Assembly: GCF_033115175.1 (NCBI RefSeq)
Contig: NC_084850.1
Span: 124,001 to 188,000, forward strand
Length of the DNA stretch: 64,000 bases
From: Lepus europaeus
Taxonomy: Eukaryota > Chordata > Mammalia > Lagomorpha > Leporidae
Direction: 5' to 3'
The translations under genes and the position numbers were made by a program. Shown piece after piece: positions 31,476-42,447 of this stretch; within the stretch, counting starts at the first letter, position 1; each line of letters opens with the position of its first letter. The notes beneath the pieces were generated by a model. The model was not told the origin of the DNA and made no database searches. It saw only the letters and a program-made list of their open reading frames with translations.

Positions 31476-34400
31476 GCACCAAAGGGGAAACCTGTTAAGT
31501 GAAATGGACACTATAAGAAACAGTGACCTGATCAGCTCTTCTCCTGACTCTAGATGTACAATGTAATACTTTATCCTTTTTAGTATTTGTTGTTGTTGTT
31601 GTTGTTCTAGAACTAGTGGTTGAACTCTGTAATTAACACACAATTATTCCTAGGTGTTTAAATTTTAACTGAAAAGTGATCCCTGTTAAATTTAAGAGTG
31701 GAAAAAGAGAGGGAGGAGATGTACAATTTGGGACATGCTCAATCGGACTTGCCGCAAATGGTGGAGTTAGAAATGTGCCAGGGGATTCCAATGCAATCCC
31801 ATCAAGGTGGCAGGTACCAATGCCATCTCACTAGTCCAAGTGATCAATTTCAGTTCACAATTGATGGCTCTGATAGGTCTAAGAGTCAAAGGGATCACAC
31901 AAACAAGACAAGTGTCTGCTAATACTAACGGATAGAATCAAAAAGGGAGAGAAGGATCCAGCATGGGAAGCGGGATACACAGCAGACTCCTAGAATGGCA
32001 GATGTCCTAAACAACACTCTGGCCTCAGAATCAGCCCTTAAGGCATTCGGATCTGGCTGAAGAGCCCATGAGAGTCTTGTAGGCATGGAAAGCCAAGACA
32101 CCATGGAAAAGAAAGAAAAAGAAGAAGACCTAAATGAAAGATCTCTGTTAGTGAGATCCCAGTGGAAAGAACGGGGCCATCAAAGAAGGAGGTACCTTTC
32201 TCTGAAGGGAGGAGAGAACTTCCACCTTGACTATGACCCTATCAGAATAAGATCAAAGTCGGTGAACCCTAAAGGCTTCCATAGCCTCGGCAACTCATGA
32301 CTAGAGCCTAGGGAGATTACTGACGCCATAAACAAGAGTGTCAAATTGTTAAGTCAGCAACAGGAGTCACTGTGTACTTACATCCCATGTGGGATCTGTA
32401 CTTAATGTGTTGTCTAATGTGCAGTGATGCTATAACTAGTACTGAAAGAGTATTTTTACACTTTGTGTTTCTGTGTAGGTGCAAACTGATGAAGTCTTTA
32501 CTAATTATATACAGAATCGATATTCTGTATATAAAGATAATTGGAAATGAAAAAAAACCTGGTGTTAAATTGGAAATGGCATAGAAAATTAATTTTTAAA
32601 AAAATTATTATGTAGGATCTCTGTCTTCAATGTGCTGTACACTGTTATTTAATGCTATAACTAGTACTCCAAGAGTATTTTTTCACTTTGTGTGGCTATA
32701 TGGGGGCAAACTGTTGAAATCTTTCCTTAATATATACTATACTGATCTTCTGTATATAAAGAGAATTGAAAATGAATCTTGATGTGAATGGAAGGGGAGA
32801 GGGAGCAGGAAAGGGGAGGGTTGCGGGTGGGAGGGAAGTTATGGGAGGGGGGAAGCCATTGTAACCCATAAGCTGTACTTTGGAAGTTTATATTCATTAA
32901 ATAAAAGTTTAATAAATGAAAAAAAGGTTTCCATAGCCTTGGCAACTCATGACTAGAGCCTAGGGAGATTACTGACGCCATAAACAAGAGTGTCAAATTG
33001 TTAAATCAACAACAGGAGTCACTGTGTACTTATGTCTCATGTGGAATCTGTCTTTAATGTGTTGTCCAGTGTGAAGTAATGCTATAACTAGTACTGAAAC
33101 AGTATTTTTACACCTTGTGTTACTGTGTGGGTGCAAACTGAGGAAATCTTTACTTAGTATATACTGAATCGATCTTCTGTCTATAAAGATAATTGAAAAT
33201 AACAAAAAAAACCCTTGGGTTTAAATTGGAAATTGCACAGAAAATTAATCAATTTAAAAAATATATCATGTAGGATCTCTGTCCTTAATGTGCTGTACAT
33301 TGTGATTTGATGCTATAACTAGTACTCCAACAGTATTTTTCACTTTGTGTTGCTATGTGAGAGCAAATGGTTGAAAACTTACTTAATATGTACTAAACTG
33401 ATCTTCTGTATATAAAGAGAATTGAAAATGTATCCTGATGTGAATGGAAGGGGAGAGGGAGCGGGAAAGGGGAGGGTTGTGGGTGGGAGGGAAGTTAATG
33501 GGGGGGGAGCCATTATAATACATAAGCTATACTTTGGAAATTTATATTCATTAAATAAAAGTTTTTTTTTAAAAGAAAAATGCCTGTTTAAATCCTTTGC
33601 CCATTCCTTAACCAGATTGTTTGTTTTGTTGTTGTTGAGTTTCTTGATCTCTTTATATATTCTGGTTATCAATCCTTTATTGGTTGTACAGTTTGCAAAT
33701 AATTTCTCCCATTCTGTCAGTTGCCTCTTCACTTTGCTGAGTGTTTCTTTTGTACTACAGAAGCTTCTTAATTTTATATATTCTCACTTGCTGATATTGG
33801 CTTTGATTGCTTGTGCCTCTGGGGTCTTTTCCAAGAACTCTTTCTCTATGCTACTGCCTTGTAGGGTTTGTCCAATGTTCTCTAAAAATTTGATGACATC
33901 AGGTCTCGGATTTAAGTCTGGCCGTGGGTTTGTAATAGATTGCCTTGATTCTGTTCAGAAATATTGCTCTATTCCCAATTTACTTAAAGTTTTCATAATG
34001 AAAGGCTGTTGTTTTTTGTCAAATGGTTTCACTGCATCTATTGAGATAATCATATGGCTTTTGCTCTTCAATTTGTTAACGTGATGTATCACATTGTTTG
34101 ATTTGCAGATGTTAAACCACCCCTGCATCCCAGGGATAAATCATACTTTGTCTTGGTGAATGATTTTTCTGATGTGGTGTGGATTCCATTGGCTAGTGTT
34201 TGGTTGAGGATATTTGTGTCTATGTTTTGTGTCTATCAGGGAAATTGGTCTGTAGTTCTGTTTCTGTATTGTATCTTTCTCAGGTTTAGGAATTAAGGTG
34301 ATTTTGACTTTATAGAAATAATTTGGGATGTCTGCCATTCTATGTGTCTCCCACTTCCCATGTTGGATCGTTCTCTCGCTTTTTGGTCCTATCAGTTAGT

Positions 34401-35122
34401 ATTAGCACACTGGGATGGTTTCCTCCCTTTCAATTGTTTTGAATAGCTTGAAGAGTATTGGCGTTAGTTCTTTAAATGTTTGTAGAATTCAGCAGTGAAG
34501 CCATCTGGCCCTGGGCTTTCCTTTGATGGGAGGGTCATTATTACTGATTCAATTTCTGTCTTGGTTATTGTCTGTTTAGGTTTTCTGTGTCCTCATGGCT
34601 TATTTTAGGTAAGTCATGTGTGTTCAGGGATCTGTCCATTTCTTTTAGGTTTCCTGTTTTGTTGGTGTACAGTTCTTTGTAATAATTTCTGATGATTCTC
34701 TTTGCATATGTAGCGTCTGTTGTTACATTTCATTTTTCATTCCTAATTTTATCAGTTTGAGTCTTCTCTTTCCTTTTTTTGGTTAGTTGGGCCAATGTTG
34801 TGTCAATGTGTCAATTTTGTTAGTTTTTTTTTTCATTAAATCAACTCCTCTTTTTTTAGTCTTTTATATTGTTTTATTGGTTTTGATGTTGTGATTTCTT
34901 CTGCAATTTTAATTATTTCATTTCCCCTAGTAGTTTTGATTTGGTTTGCTGTTGTTTTTCTAGGTCCTTGAGATGCATCGATGGCTCATTTATCTGGTGC
35001 CTTTCCATGTTCTTTATGTAGGCAGCAATCTCTATAAACTTTCCTCTTAACACTGCTTCTGCTGTATCCTGTAAGTTTTTATATGTGTTATTGTCATCTA
35101 CATTTGTTTCCAGAAAGTTCTT

Positions 35123-35404
35123 TTTTTAAAAAAACATTTATTTAGTAGATATGAATTTCCAAAGTACAGTTTATGGATTACAATAGCTTTTTCCTCCCCA
35201 TAACTTCCCACCCACCCACAACCCTCCCATCTCCCGCTCCCTCTCCCATTCCATTCACATCAAGATTCATTTTCGATTATCTTTATATACAGAAGATCAA
35301 TTTAGTATATATTAAGCAAAGATTTCATCAGTTTGCCCCCACACAGAACACAAATTGCCAAATACTGTTTGAGCACTAGTCATATCATTAATTCACAATG
35401 AACA
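35123..35404 (-). mobile_element. L1 3'-end insertion in the old L1
   Basis: Reverse complement of the L1 3' end (CTCCCGCTCCCTCTCCCATT, TTTATATACAGAAGATCAAT). A 13-bp duplication ccagaaagttctt at 35110-35122 and 35405-35417 frames it; the T-run at 35121-35127 is the A-tail. Confidence 0.93.
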
Positions 35405-36767
35405 CCAGAAAGTTCTTGATTTCTTTAATGACCCACTTTTTGTTTAGGAGCATGTTGTTCAGTCTTCATGTGTTTGCATATGTTCTGGGGATTCATGGGT
35501 TGTTGATTACCAAGTTCATTCCATTGTGCTCAGAGAAGATGCACAGTATGAATTCAATGCCTTTGGGTTTGCTGAGACTTGCTTTATGGCCTAGCATGTG
35601 GTCAAACCTAGAGAAGTTCCATGCACTGCTGAGAAGAATGTGCATTTTTGGCTGTAAGATGGAAACCTCTGTAGATACCTTTTAGGTGCATTTGGTCTAT
35701 AGTGTTGATGGACTTTGTTGTTTCCTTGCTGATTTTTGGTCTGGTTGATCCGTTCATTGAAGAAAGTGGGGTATTGAGGTCCCCCATTACTACTGTATTT
35801 GAGTCTATGTCTTCCGTTAAATCCATTAACATTTCTTTTAAACAGCCATGTTTCCAGTAATAGGATGCATATACATTTATAACAGTTACATCTTCCTGTT
35901 GAATTGATCCCTTAATCATTGTAGAGTGTCCTTCATTGTCTCTTTTAACAGTTTTTGTGTTAAAGTCTTTTTTTCCCCCAAAATTAGGATGGCTACACCA
36001 GCTCCTTTTTGGTTTCTGTTAGCATGCATTTCTTTTCTATCCTTTCACTTTCAGTCTGTGAGTATCATTGCTGGTTGAGATGTGTTCCTCATAAGCAGCA
36101 AGTAAATCGGTTTTCTTTTTTAATCCATTCAGCCAGTCCGTGTCTATTAACTGGAGAGTTGGGGCATTTACAGTCAGGGTGACTGCTGTTATGTAAAAAC
36201 TTTGCCCTACTAGTTTCCCATTAATATTCCTAATTTTTCCTTTGGATCTTCTTGGTATTTTTACTGGACAATTTTCTGTCTTCACCTTCTTCCATAGTAA
36301 TATCCCTGTTTTTGTGTTTCTGTGTGTTGCACATCCTTGAGCATCTTTTGTAGGGCTGGATGGGAAGTGGCAAATTCTTTCTATTTCTGTTTGTTATGGA
36401 ATGCCTGTAGTATATCTTATTCATAAGTGAGAACTTTGCAGGGTACAGTATTCTAGATTGACAGTTTTTTTCTCTTAAGACTTGGAAAATGTCTCACCAT
36501 TCTCTCCCAGCTTGTAGGGTTTCTGATGAGAAGTCCACTGTGAGTCTAATTTGTATTCCTCTGAATGTAATCTGACATTTCTCTCACGCACATTTTCGAA
36601 TCTTTTATTTATGTTTTACTGTGGAGAGTTTTACTATGATGTGTCGTGGTGAAGATCTTTTCTGGTCATGTCTATTGGGAGTTCTATGTGCTTCCTGTAC
36701 TTGGATATCCTTTTCTTTCTCCTAATTAGGGAAGCTTTCTATTATTATTTCACTGAAAAGGCCTTCT

Positions 36768-36806
<39 letters not shown>

Positions 36807-37844
36807 CAGGGACTCCTAGACCCATATGTTAGGTTGTTTGATAGTCTCTTGTAGAGCTCCAACAGTGTTTTCTTTTCTAATTTCTTCTTGTTTTTGGTCT
36901 GACTGTAAAATTTTTAGAGATTTGTCTTTTAGCTTGGATATTCTTTCTTCTGCCTCACCTACTCTGTTGTTGAGACTTCCTGCTGCATTTTTCTTTGATC
37001 TATTGAATTCTTCATTTCTGTTATTTCATTTTCATTTCTCTTTACTACCTCAATTTCACGAGAAAAATTTTCACTCATATGATATATAGTTTCTTTAGCT
37101 CATAAATTTGCTTCTGACTGCTTCTAAGTAATCCAATGATTAGTTTTCTGAATTCCATTTCTGGGATTTCCTCAATCTCTTCACTTTCACCTTCTAATAT
37201 TGAAATGTTGTAGTGTTCCTTTGGGGGGTTTATAATGTGTTCCTTTTTCTTATTTCTTAATTTTTTTCCTTTGTTTTTCAGCATTTGTGTAGTTTTTTTA
37301 TTGTCTGGTGGTTTTTATCTTTGGTCTGTGACTCTGTAGTTTAGTGGGACGTCTATACATTCAGTGAATACCAAGAGGTGTGTGCTGGATGTGGCCAGGG
37401 TGCTCTGTTCAGTATTCCAGGGTGGGGCAAGTATCCAAGGTAAAACCCTCATTGGGCTTGGTAGCTCTCCTCTGGTTAACTGGATGGAGGGGAATGGTCA
37501 CCTCTGTTGGTGTGACCCGCCCTTCTCCCCAGGGCTGGGGGATGCCCCAGTGTTAGTCGCCTGTGTGCTCAGCACTCGTCCACACTGCTTAATGAACTGC
37601 ATAGTTGATCTGCAGAGTTTTCCTGTGAGCACAGTTCCTTCTGTTATGAGCTGCTGTAGGTAACTGAGGAGCTCAAGGGGTGCAGAAAAGCACTCTGCAG
37701 TTGCCCAGGGCCTAGCCACACTGTGTCTCCTCTTATGCAGTCACCGTTTTCTCAGACTTAGCTCCCAGGGCTCTCCGGGTGGTGGATTGTCTATGGGGCC
37801 ACTCCATCCCACTAGCCAGTGCTTTCTATAATGAAACTAAGGTG

Positions 37845-38181
37845 GGGAGGGCGGCGCCATGGCTCACTTGGTTAATCCTCCGCCAGCATCCCATATGGGC
37901 GCCAGGTTCTTGTCCCGGTTGCTCCTCTTCCAGTCCAGCTCTCTGCTGTGGCCCGGGAAGGAAGTGGAGGATGGCCCAAATGCTTGGGCCCTGCACCTGC
38001 ATGGGAGACCAGGAAGACGCACCTGGCTCCTGGCTTCGGACCAGTGCAGCGTGCTGGCAGTAACAGCCATTTGTGGGGGTGAACCAATGGAAGGAAGACC
38101 TTTCTCTCTGTCTCTCTCACTGTCTAACTCTGCCTGTCAAAAAGCAAAACAAAACAAAACAAAGCAAAAAAAAAAAAAAAC
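37845..38181 (+). mobile_element. CSINE in the old L1 5'UTR
   Basis: Head GGCGGCGCCATGGCTCACTT, core GGCCCAAATGCTTGGGCCCT and tail AACTCTGCCTGTCAAAAAGC followed by an A-rich (AAAAC)n-type tail. Target-site duplication aactaaggtg at 37835-37844 and 38182-38191. Confidence 0.95.
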
Positions 38182-38780
38182 AACTAAGGTGTTCCCAGAA
38201 CTGCGGTCTCTGTGTGGTCATCCCAACCTGCTTTGGTGTCAGTTGGGGTGTGGGGCTTTTCCCTCTCATTAGGTTTGTGGACCACAGGCCTAGAGCCCCC
38301 ATTCACTGCAGCCCAGCTCACTTGCCCTCTGTAAGTGCAGCTCTACCTCCCCCCTCATTGCTGGGCAACTAGCGTGGTACATCTTGCACTAACATGGAAG
38401 AAATTTTTCTGAATTGTGGCCCTCGCTGTATGGGTAGGGGAGGACCTCTGTTAGTGCTGGGCACGTGCAAGTGAGGTGGGGGTGGCAGCAACCTGCCTGT
38501 CCGCTGGCTGCAGGTCTCTACCGGGGAGGAGGGGAGAGAGATGGAGAGATGTACCCCCCTTCCTTCCTTTTCTTCCTGCCTCTGCTGTCTTAGGGGTTTG
38601 TGTGGAACTTCAAAAGCAGCTCACTAAGCTCTCCCTCCAACTGTTGCTGTTACCAGCAATGCCATGGGCCCGTGGATTTCCCTCTCACCTGGTTTGCCAG
38701 GGCAGGTATCTTCCTCCCTGGGTCAATGCTTTTGTCGTTGTTTTTTGCGAATTCGCTCTTTCGGCACTGGTCTGAACCGT

Positions 38781-40242
38781 TCCTATTGCGATTGCTGTGA
38801 ATATATTATAATGATAAATAATTCATATAATACAGAGCTATTTATACAGATAGCATTCCTTCACAACCTGCTCCCCAGGGCTACTACTGAGATCTGTAAC
38901 AACAGCTCAAAACGCCAGTGCTCATTTGTTTATTCCTATTGCTAAACGTTCATTTAGCAGTCACCCTACCTCAGAACGTTCGGTCCCTCAGAGTGTGAGA
39001 GTCATTTATCCAGTGAGTCTCAGCTACATAAGCAAAGGGTTGTCTCCAGGAACACCAACTCCAGTGCATTTCCCGAGGACCCTATGCACAGGTGGGTCAG
39101 GGACAGACAAGGGTGGTGTGCCAGGGGCTGGTGGGCAGTGGCACAGGGTACAGAAGTGTCCACCCCAGCAGCTTGGAGTCAGAGGGCATGAGGAGGGAGC
39201 CCAGAGGCTCGGCATGGTCTGAGACGTGAAGAGACGCTGATGGAAGTCCAACGGCACAGGAATGGGCAGGCTGGAGGCAGTGGTGGCCCCAAGAGATTGA
39301 AGAGGCACAGAGAAAACACGGAGAAGAGCTTGGCAGCAGAACTAGCCCGATTTTCTCCTTGACAACCCCATCTCTGGAGGACCTAGTCACCGCAGACCCT
39401 GGAGGTCCTCATGGACAATGCTCTCCTTCATCTTCATCATCCAGTCCTTCCTTATGGAAATTTAAAGGATGTTTTTAACCTAATGAGCTCTTTCCCATGT
39501 TTTCCTTGACTCTGGAATCCCCACCCTTCCCGCTCCATCTGATCCTCTCTGACTAATACCCTTTGCTCCCCAAGTATGTCAGCTCTGTCTGCTTCCTTCT
39601 CTGCTCTCGTCCAAGCTCCTTGAAGCATACCGGGCACACAGGCCCTCAGACGACAGACTGCAGCAGTGGGGGCTGGGGAAGGGTCTCCCCAAACCTCCCA
39701 CACCCCAGCCCCCTCCCAGGGAGGCAGAGGTAGAAGCAGGGGACGGCTTTGGAAAGTGACGTTTTTATTGCTAGGTTTGCAGTGGCTTTTCAGCACAGTA
39801 AGAACGCCCCCACTGGCCCACCGCCCTCAGCAGCCCCACCCTCCAGCCGGGGTCTCCATCCATCCCTGCATGTGGGGGGGGAGCCTTTCCGGGGGCTGCC
39901 CAGCTTCTCAGGGCGGGACAGGACACAGGCGAGGGTTTAAGCTGCTCCGCGGGAAGACTTGCAATGAGGAAAGTGCCTATGCCTTAACCTTGTCGGTGGG
40001 AGCCCTGCCCGGGACCCCTCCCCTGGGTGGTGCCCATCTAGGGTCCTGCGGACAGTCACACCCAGCCCAGGGAGCTGGGTGGGGCAGGCCTGAGCGAGCC
40101 AGATGAGCAGCCCAGGTCCCTGCAACAGAACGCTATAGCCCCCAGCCCCAGGGGCTTCTGGGTAGTGGATGTGTGGAGACAGACATACAATTCCCGGTGG
40201 CAAGACCCATCCCCTCCCCTGCCTGCCTGACCCCAGTGGTAC
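38781..40242. other. Unassigned; flank of the SLC6A8 relic
   Basis: No intact exon is recognised. On the minus strand an AATAAA lies at 39764-39769 in a GC-rich context, which might be the 3' end of a lost transcript. Near 39900 (minus) a short E-K-L-G-S-P-like reading hints at the next SLC6A8 exon, but it is too weak to call. Confidence 0.35.
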
Positions 40243-40375
40243 CTTTCCCGTTGCTTTCACCCCTTTCCAGATACAGAAGTAGACCAGCACTCAGCAGGCC
40301 AGCAGACACAGGGTCACCTCCCAGTTGAGGGCACACAGCACTTCGAGCCCCCCAGAGAGCTGCAACACTTTGTTC
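40243..40375 (-). pseudogene. SLC6A8: SLC6A8 (creatine transporter) relic exon
   Basis: A 133-bp exon on the minus strand with a canonical acceptor (...CCTAG at 40376-40377) and donor (AAAG|GTACC, GT at 40241-40242). It reads NKVLQLSGGLEV, then ALNWEVTLCLLAC, a stop, then VLVYFCIWKGVKATGK. This is the TM4-TM5 region of the Na+/Cl--dependent creatine transporter, very close to what I recall of human SLC6A8. The TGG (Trp) expected between LLAC and VLVYF is TGA (40291-40293), and a Pro-Gly has become Leu-Cys. Splice sites survive, so this is a duplicated genomic copy rather than a retrocopy. Flanking exons are not recognisable; a CA-rich minisatellite occupies the upstream intron position. An assembly or sequencing error at the TGA is the alternative. 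Confidence 0.82.
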
Positions 40376-40544
40376 CTAGGAGAGGGAGAGCACAGCTGGG
40401 GTGACTGGGGTCTGCCCCAAGGGGTCACGGCTCTTCCCCCCTGCAGCCTGTCGAGATGGTATGCAAGGAGCCTGGGAGACCCTGGCGGGTGGGAGGTGGT
40501 GTCGTTGCTGGCCAGGCCCAGGACACACTCTTGAAACACATACA

Positions 40545-41735
40545 GACACTCCCCTACCCACCATACACCCCAAACACACACTCCATGCTGTACCTGCACA
40601 CATTGCAGACACCTCACACACACTGCAGCCCACACACATGCTGCACACCCACCCACACATTCTACACACACTCCCAACGCACACCCTACACACATGCTGC
40701 ACAGCCCCGAGACCACACACCCCTCCACACACTGCACACAAGCTGCACCCCCACAGACACCCCCCGCACATGCTGCATACCTGACACACCGCACACACAC
40801 TGCATACACACACTGCACCCCTCCACAGACACACACCCCACACATGCTGTATACCCGACACACCGCACACACACTGCACACACACACACTGCACCCCCCA
40901 ACAAACACACACCCCACACATACTGTACACCCGACACACACACATTGACTCCCACGTACACACTGCACCCCCAGCACACACTGCACCCCACACACACTGC
41001 ACACACACACACTGTACCCCCTAACACCCCACACACACTGCACACCCTACACACCACACTACCCCCCGTGCACACACACTGTACACCCGACACACCGCAC
41101 ACCCCTGCATACACACACACACATACACACACTGCACCCTCCAACAAACACACACCCCACACATGCTGTACACCTGACACACCACACACACACATTGCCC
41201 CCACACACACACTGCACACCTGACACACCACACACTGCACCCCCAGACACACTGCACACACACACACTGTACCCCCTATCACCCCCCCACTGCACACCCG
41301 ACACACCACACACTTACCCGCACACACTGCACACCCTCGCACACACACATATACACACACTGCACTTCCCCACAGACACACACCCCACACATGCTGTACA
41401 CCCGACACACCGCACACTTACCCGCACACACTGCATACACACACTGCACACCCCAGACACACACCCCACATATGCTGCACACCTGACACACCGCACACAC
41501 ACCCCCACACTGCACCTCCCACACCCTGCACATGCTGCACAGTGCACACACACACTGCACCCCCCGCACACACACTGCACCCCCCACTGCACACACACAC
41601 TGTACCCGCTAACACCCCCCACACTGCACACCCGACACACCGCACTGCCCCCCGTGCACACACACAGCGTACAGCCGACACCCCGCACACCCCCACACAC
41701 ACACATACACACACTGCAGCCCCCAGACACACACG
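40545..41735 (+). repeat. CA-rich degenerate minisatellite, about 1.2 kb
   Basis: Imperfect units built from cacacactgcac, catgctgtacacc and cgacacaccgcac, with a variable higher-order unit of roughly 60-140 bp. Stop codons are rare, so frames of up to 250 codons run across it on both strands (Cys/Val/Gly-rich on one, His/Thr/Pro-rich on the other). These are artefacts of composition. Confidence 0.93.
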
Positions 41736-41939
41736 CGCACGTGCAGCCCCCGCTCCCTCACGGGGCAAACATCACAGACGTGACAGTGACAAACGTCCCT
41801 GGAGGTGCAAGGCCGGCCTCAGCCACACGGATGGCGTGGGGCAGTCCTCGAGGACTGGCAGGGCCCAGGAGTGACTTTTGGAAACGAACGGCACTGCGGG
41901 GCTCTTGTCATTTCGTGTCCCAGGGCTGGGCAAGGCGCG

Positions 41940-42447
41940 GGGACGGAGGGACAGCACAGGACAGCACCTGACCGGCGGAGTTGGGCCCAGAGGCTCCTGC
42001 CGAGCGAGGGGACAGGCCGGCAGCCTGGTCACGAGTCAGGGCGGCCCTGCCGACGGGGTGGTCACGAGTCAGGGCGGCCCTGCCGACGGGGTGCGGCCTT
42101 CCGGGCCCACGGGGTTTGTTGGCGGGAGCCGGGCGCGTGCGTGGCCTCCTCCAGACCTCACGGGGTCTCGGGGACCCAGTCAGGGCATTCAGGCCGGGAG
42201 ACGACGCAGCGTCTGTTCGCGCAGCCGCACCGCGGTGGCACAGGGCGCCGAGGTTTGCGTGGCTACGCTCTGGGCGGGGCTAGTTATGAACGCACCAATC
42301 GCTGGCCTAGCAGTGCAGTCTGCGGCTCAGAGTTTGCGCAGGCGCTCCCGGAGCCTGAGGTGCGTCGCGCCTCAGCCTGTCAGTGCCGGCTTCTCCTGGG
42401 ATGCACTTGTGTTGGCTGCCGTGAGGGCGGAGACGGAGTGAGGAGCC
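41940..42447 (+). promoter_or_regulatory. CpG-rich promoter of the CTAG/LAGE3-like gene
   Basis: Sequence dense in CpG with a GC box (GGGCGGGGC, 42272-42280) and a CCAAT box (42295-42299) about 150-175 bp before the start codon, without a TATA box. It contains a perfect 33-bp tandem duplication (42027-42092). The transcription start is not resolved. Confidence 0.65.
42027..42092 (+). repeat. Perfect 33-bp tandem duplication
   Basis: The unit starting ggtcacgagtcagggcggcc and ending gacggggt occurs twice back to back (42027-42059, 42060-42092) without a mismatch. Confidence 0.95.

Larger units (their letters stand above)
25597..32922 (+). mobile_element. Near-full-length L1 (5'UTR-ORF1-ORF2-3'UTR)
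   Basis: A 7.3-kb L1 with a 19-bp target-site duplication aaaggtttccatagccttg (25578-25596 and 32923-32941). It starts about 320 bp into the 5'UTR compared with the chimera at 20165, so it is slightly 5'-truncated. Contents: 5'UTR 25597-26264 with an (AAAC)n tract at 26217-26250, ORF1 26265-27257, ORF2 27371-31475 (broken), 3'UTR 31476-32907 and A-tail. The 3'UTR itself contains two diverged versions of a CTATAACTAGTACT...TATATAAAGA block (about 32425-32535 and 32655-32770). Confidence 0.92.
25396..33574 (+). mobile_element. 5'-truncated L1 tail, split by a near-full-length L1
   Basis: An L1 3'UTR insertion of about 0.83 kb consists of 25396-25596 and 32942-33574. Its ends are marked by the duplication gaaaaatgcctgttt (25381-25395 and 33575-33589). 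It ends with ATTAAATAAAAGTT plus tail at about 33560. Everything between 25597 and 32922 is a later insertion with its own duplication. This explains the otherwise puzzling 3'UTR fragment in front of an L1 5'UTR and two 3' ends in a row. Confidence 0.85.
33575..38780 (-). mobile_element. Old L1, minus strand, ORF2-ORF1-5'UTR (piece 3)
   Basis: Continues the old L1 of 18600-20164 and 25046-25395. In minus sense it has the rest of ORF2 (33590-36290; strings such as [20 protein letters not shown]), an inter-ORF region, ORF1 (about 36300-37290) and a GC-richer 5'UTR to about 38780. All frames are broken by stops and indels, indicating considerable age. A (CT)n tract at 36772-36800 lies in ORF1. 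It carries two insertions, listed separately. Confidence 0.85.

Noticed and set aside
39937..40242. Further SLC6A8 exons downstream of the relic exon
   Set aside because: Short resemblances (a KLGSP-like reading) could be chance; no acceptor/donor pair frames a credible exon.
40291..41971. Long Cys/Val-rich and His/Thr/Pro-rich open frames on both strands
   Set aside because: They are by-products of the CA-rich minisatellite; the only real coding trace is the 133-bp SLC6A8 exon at one end.
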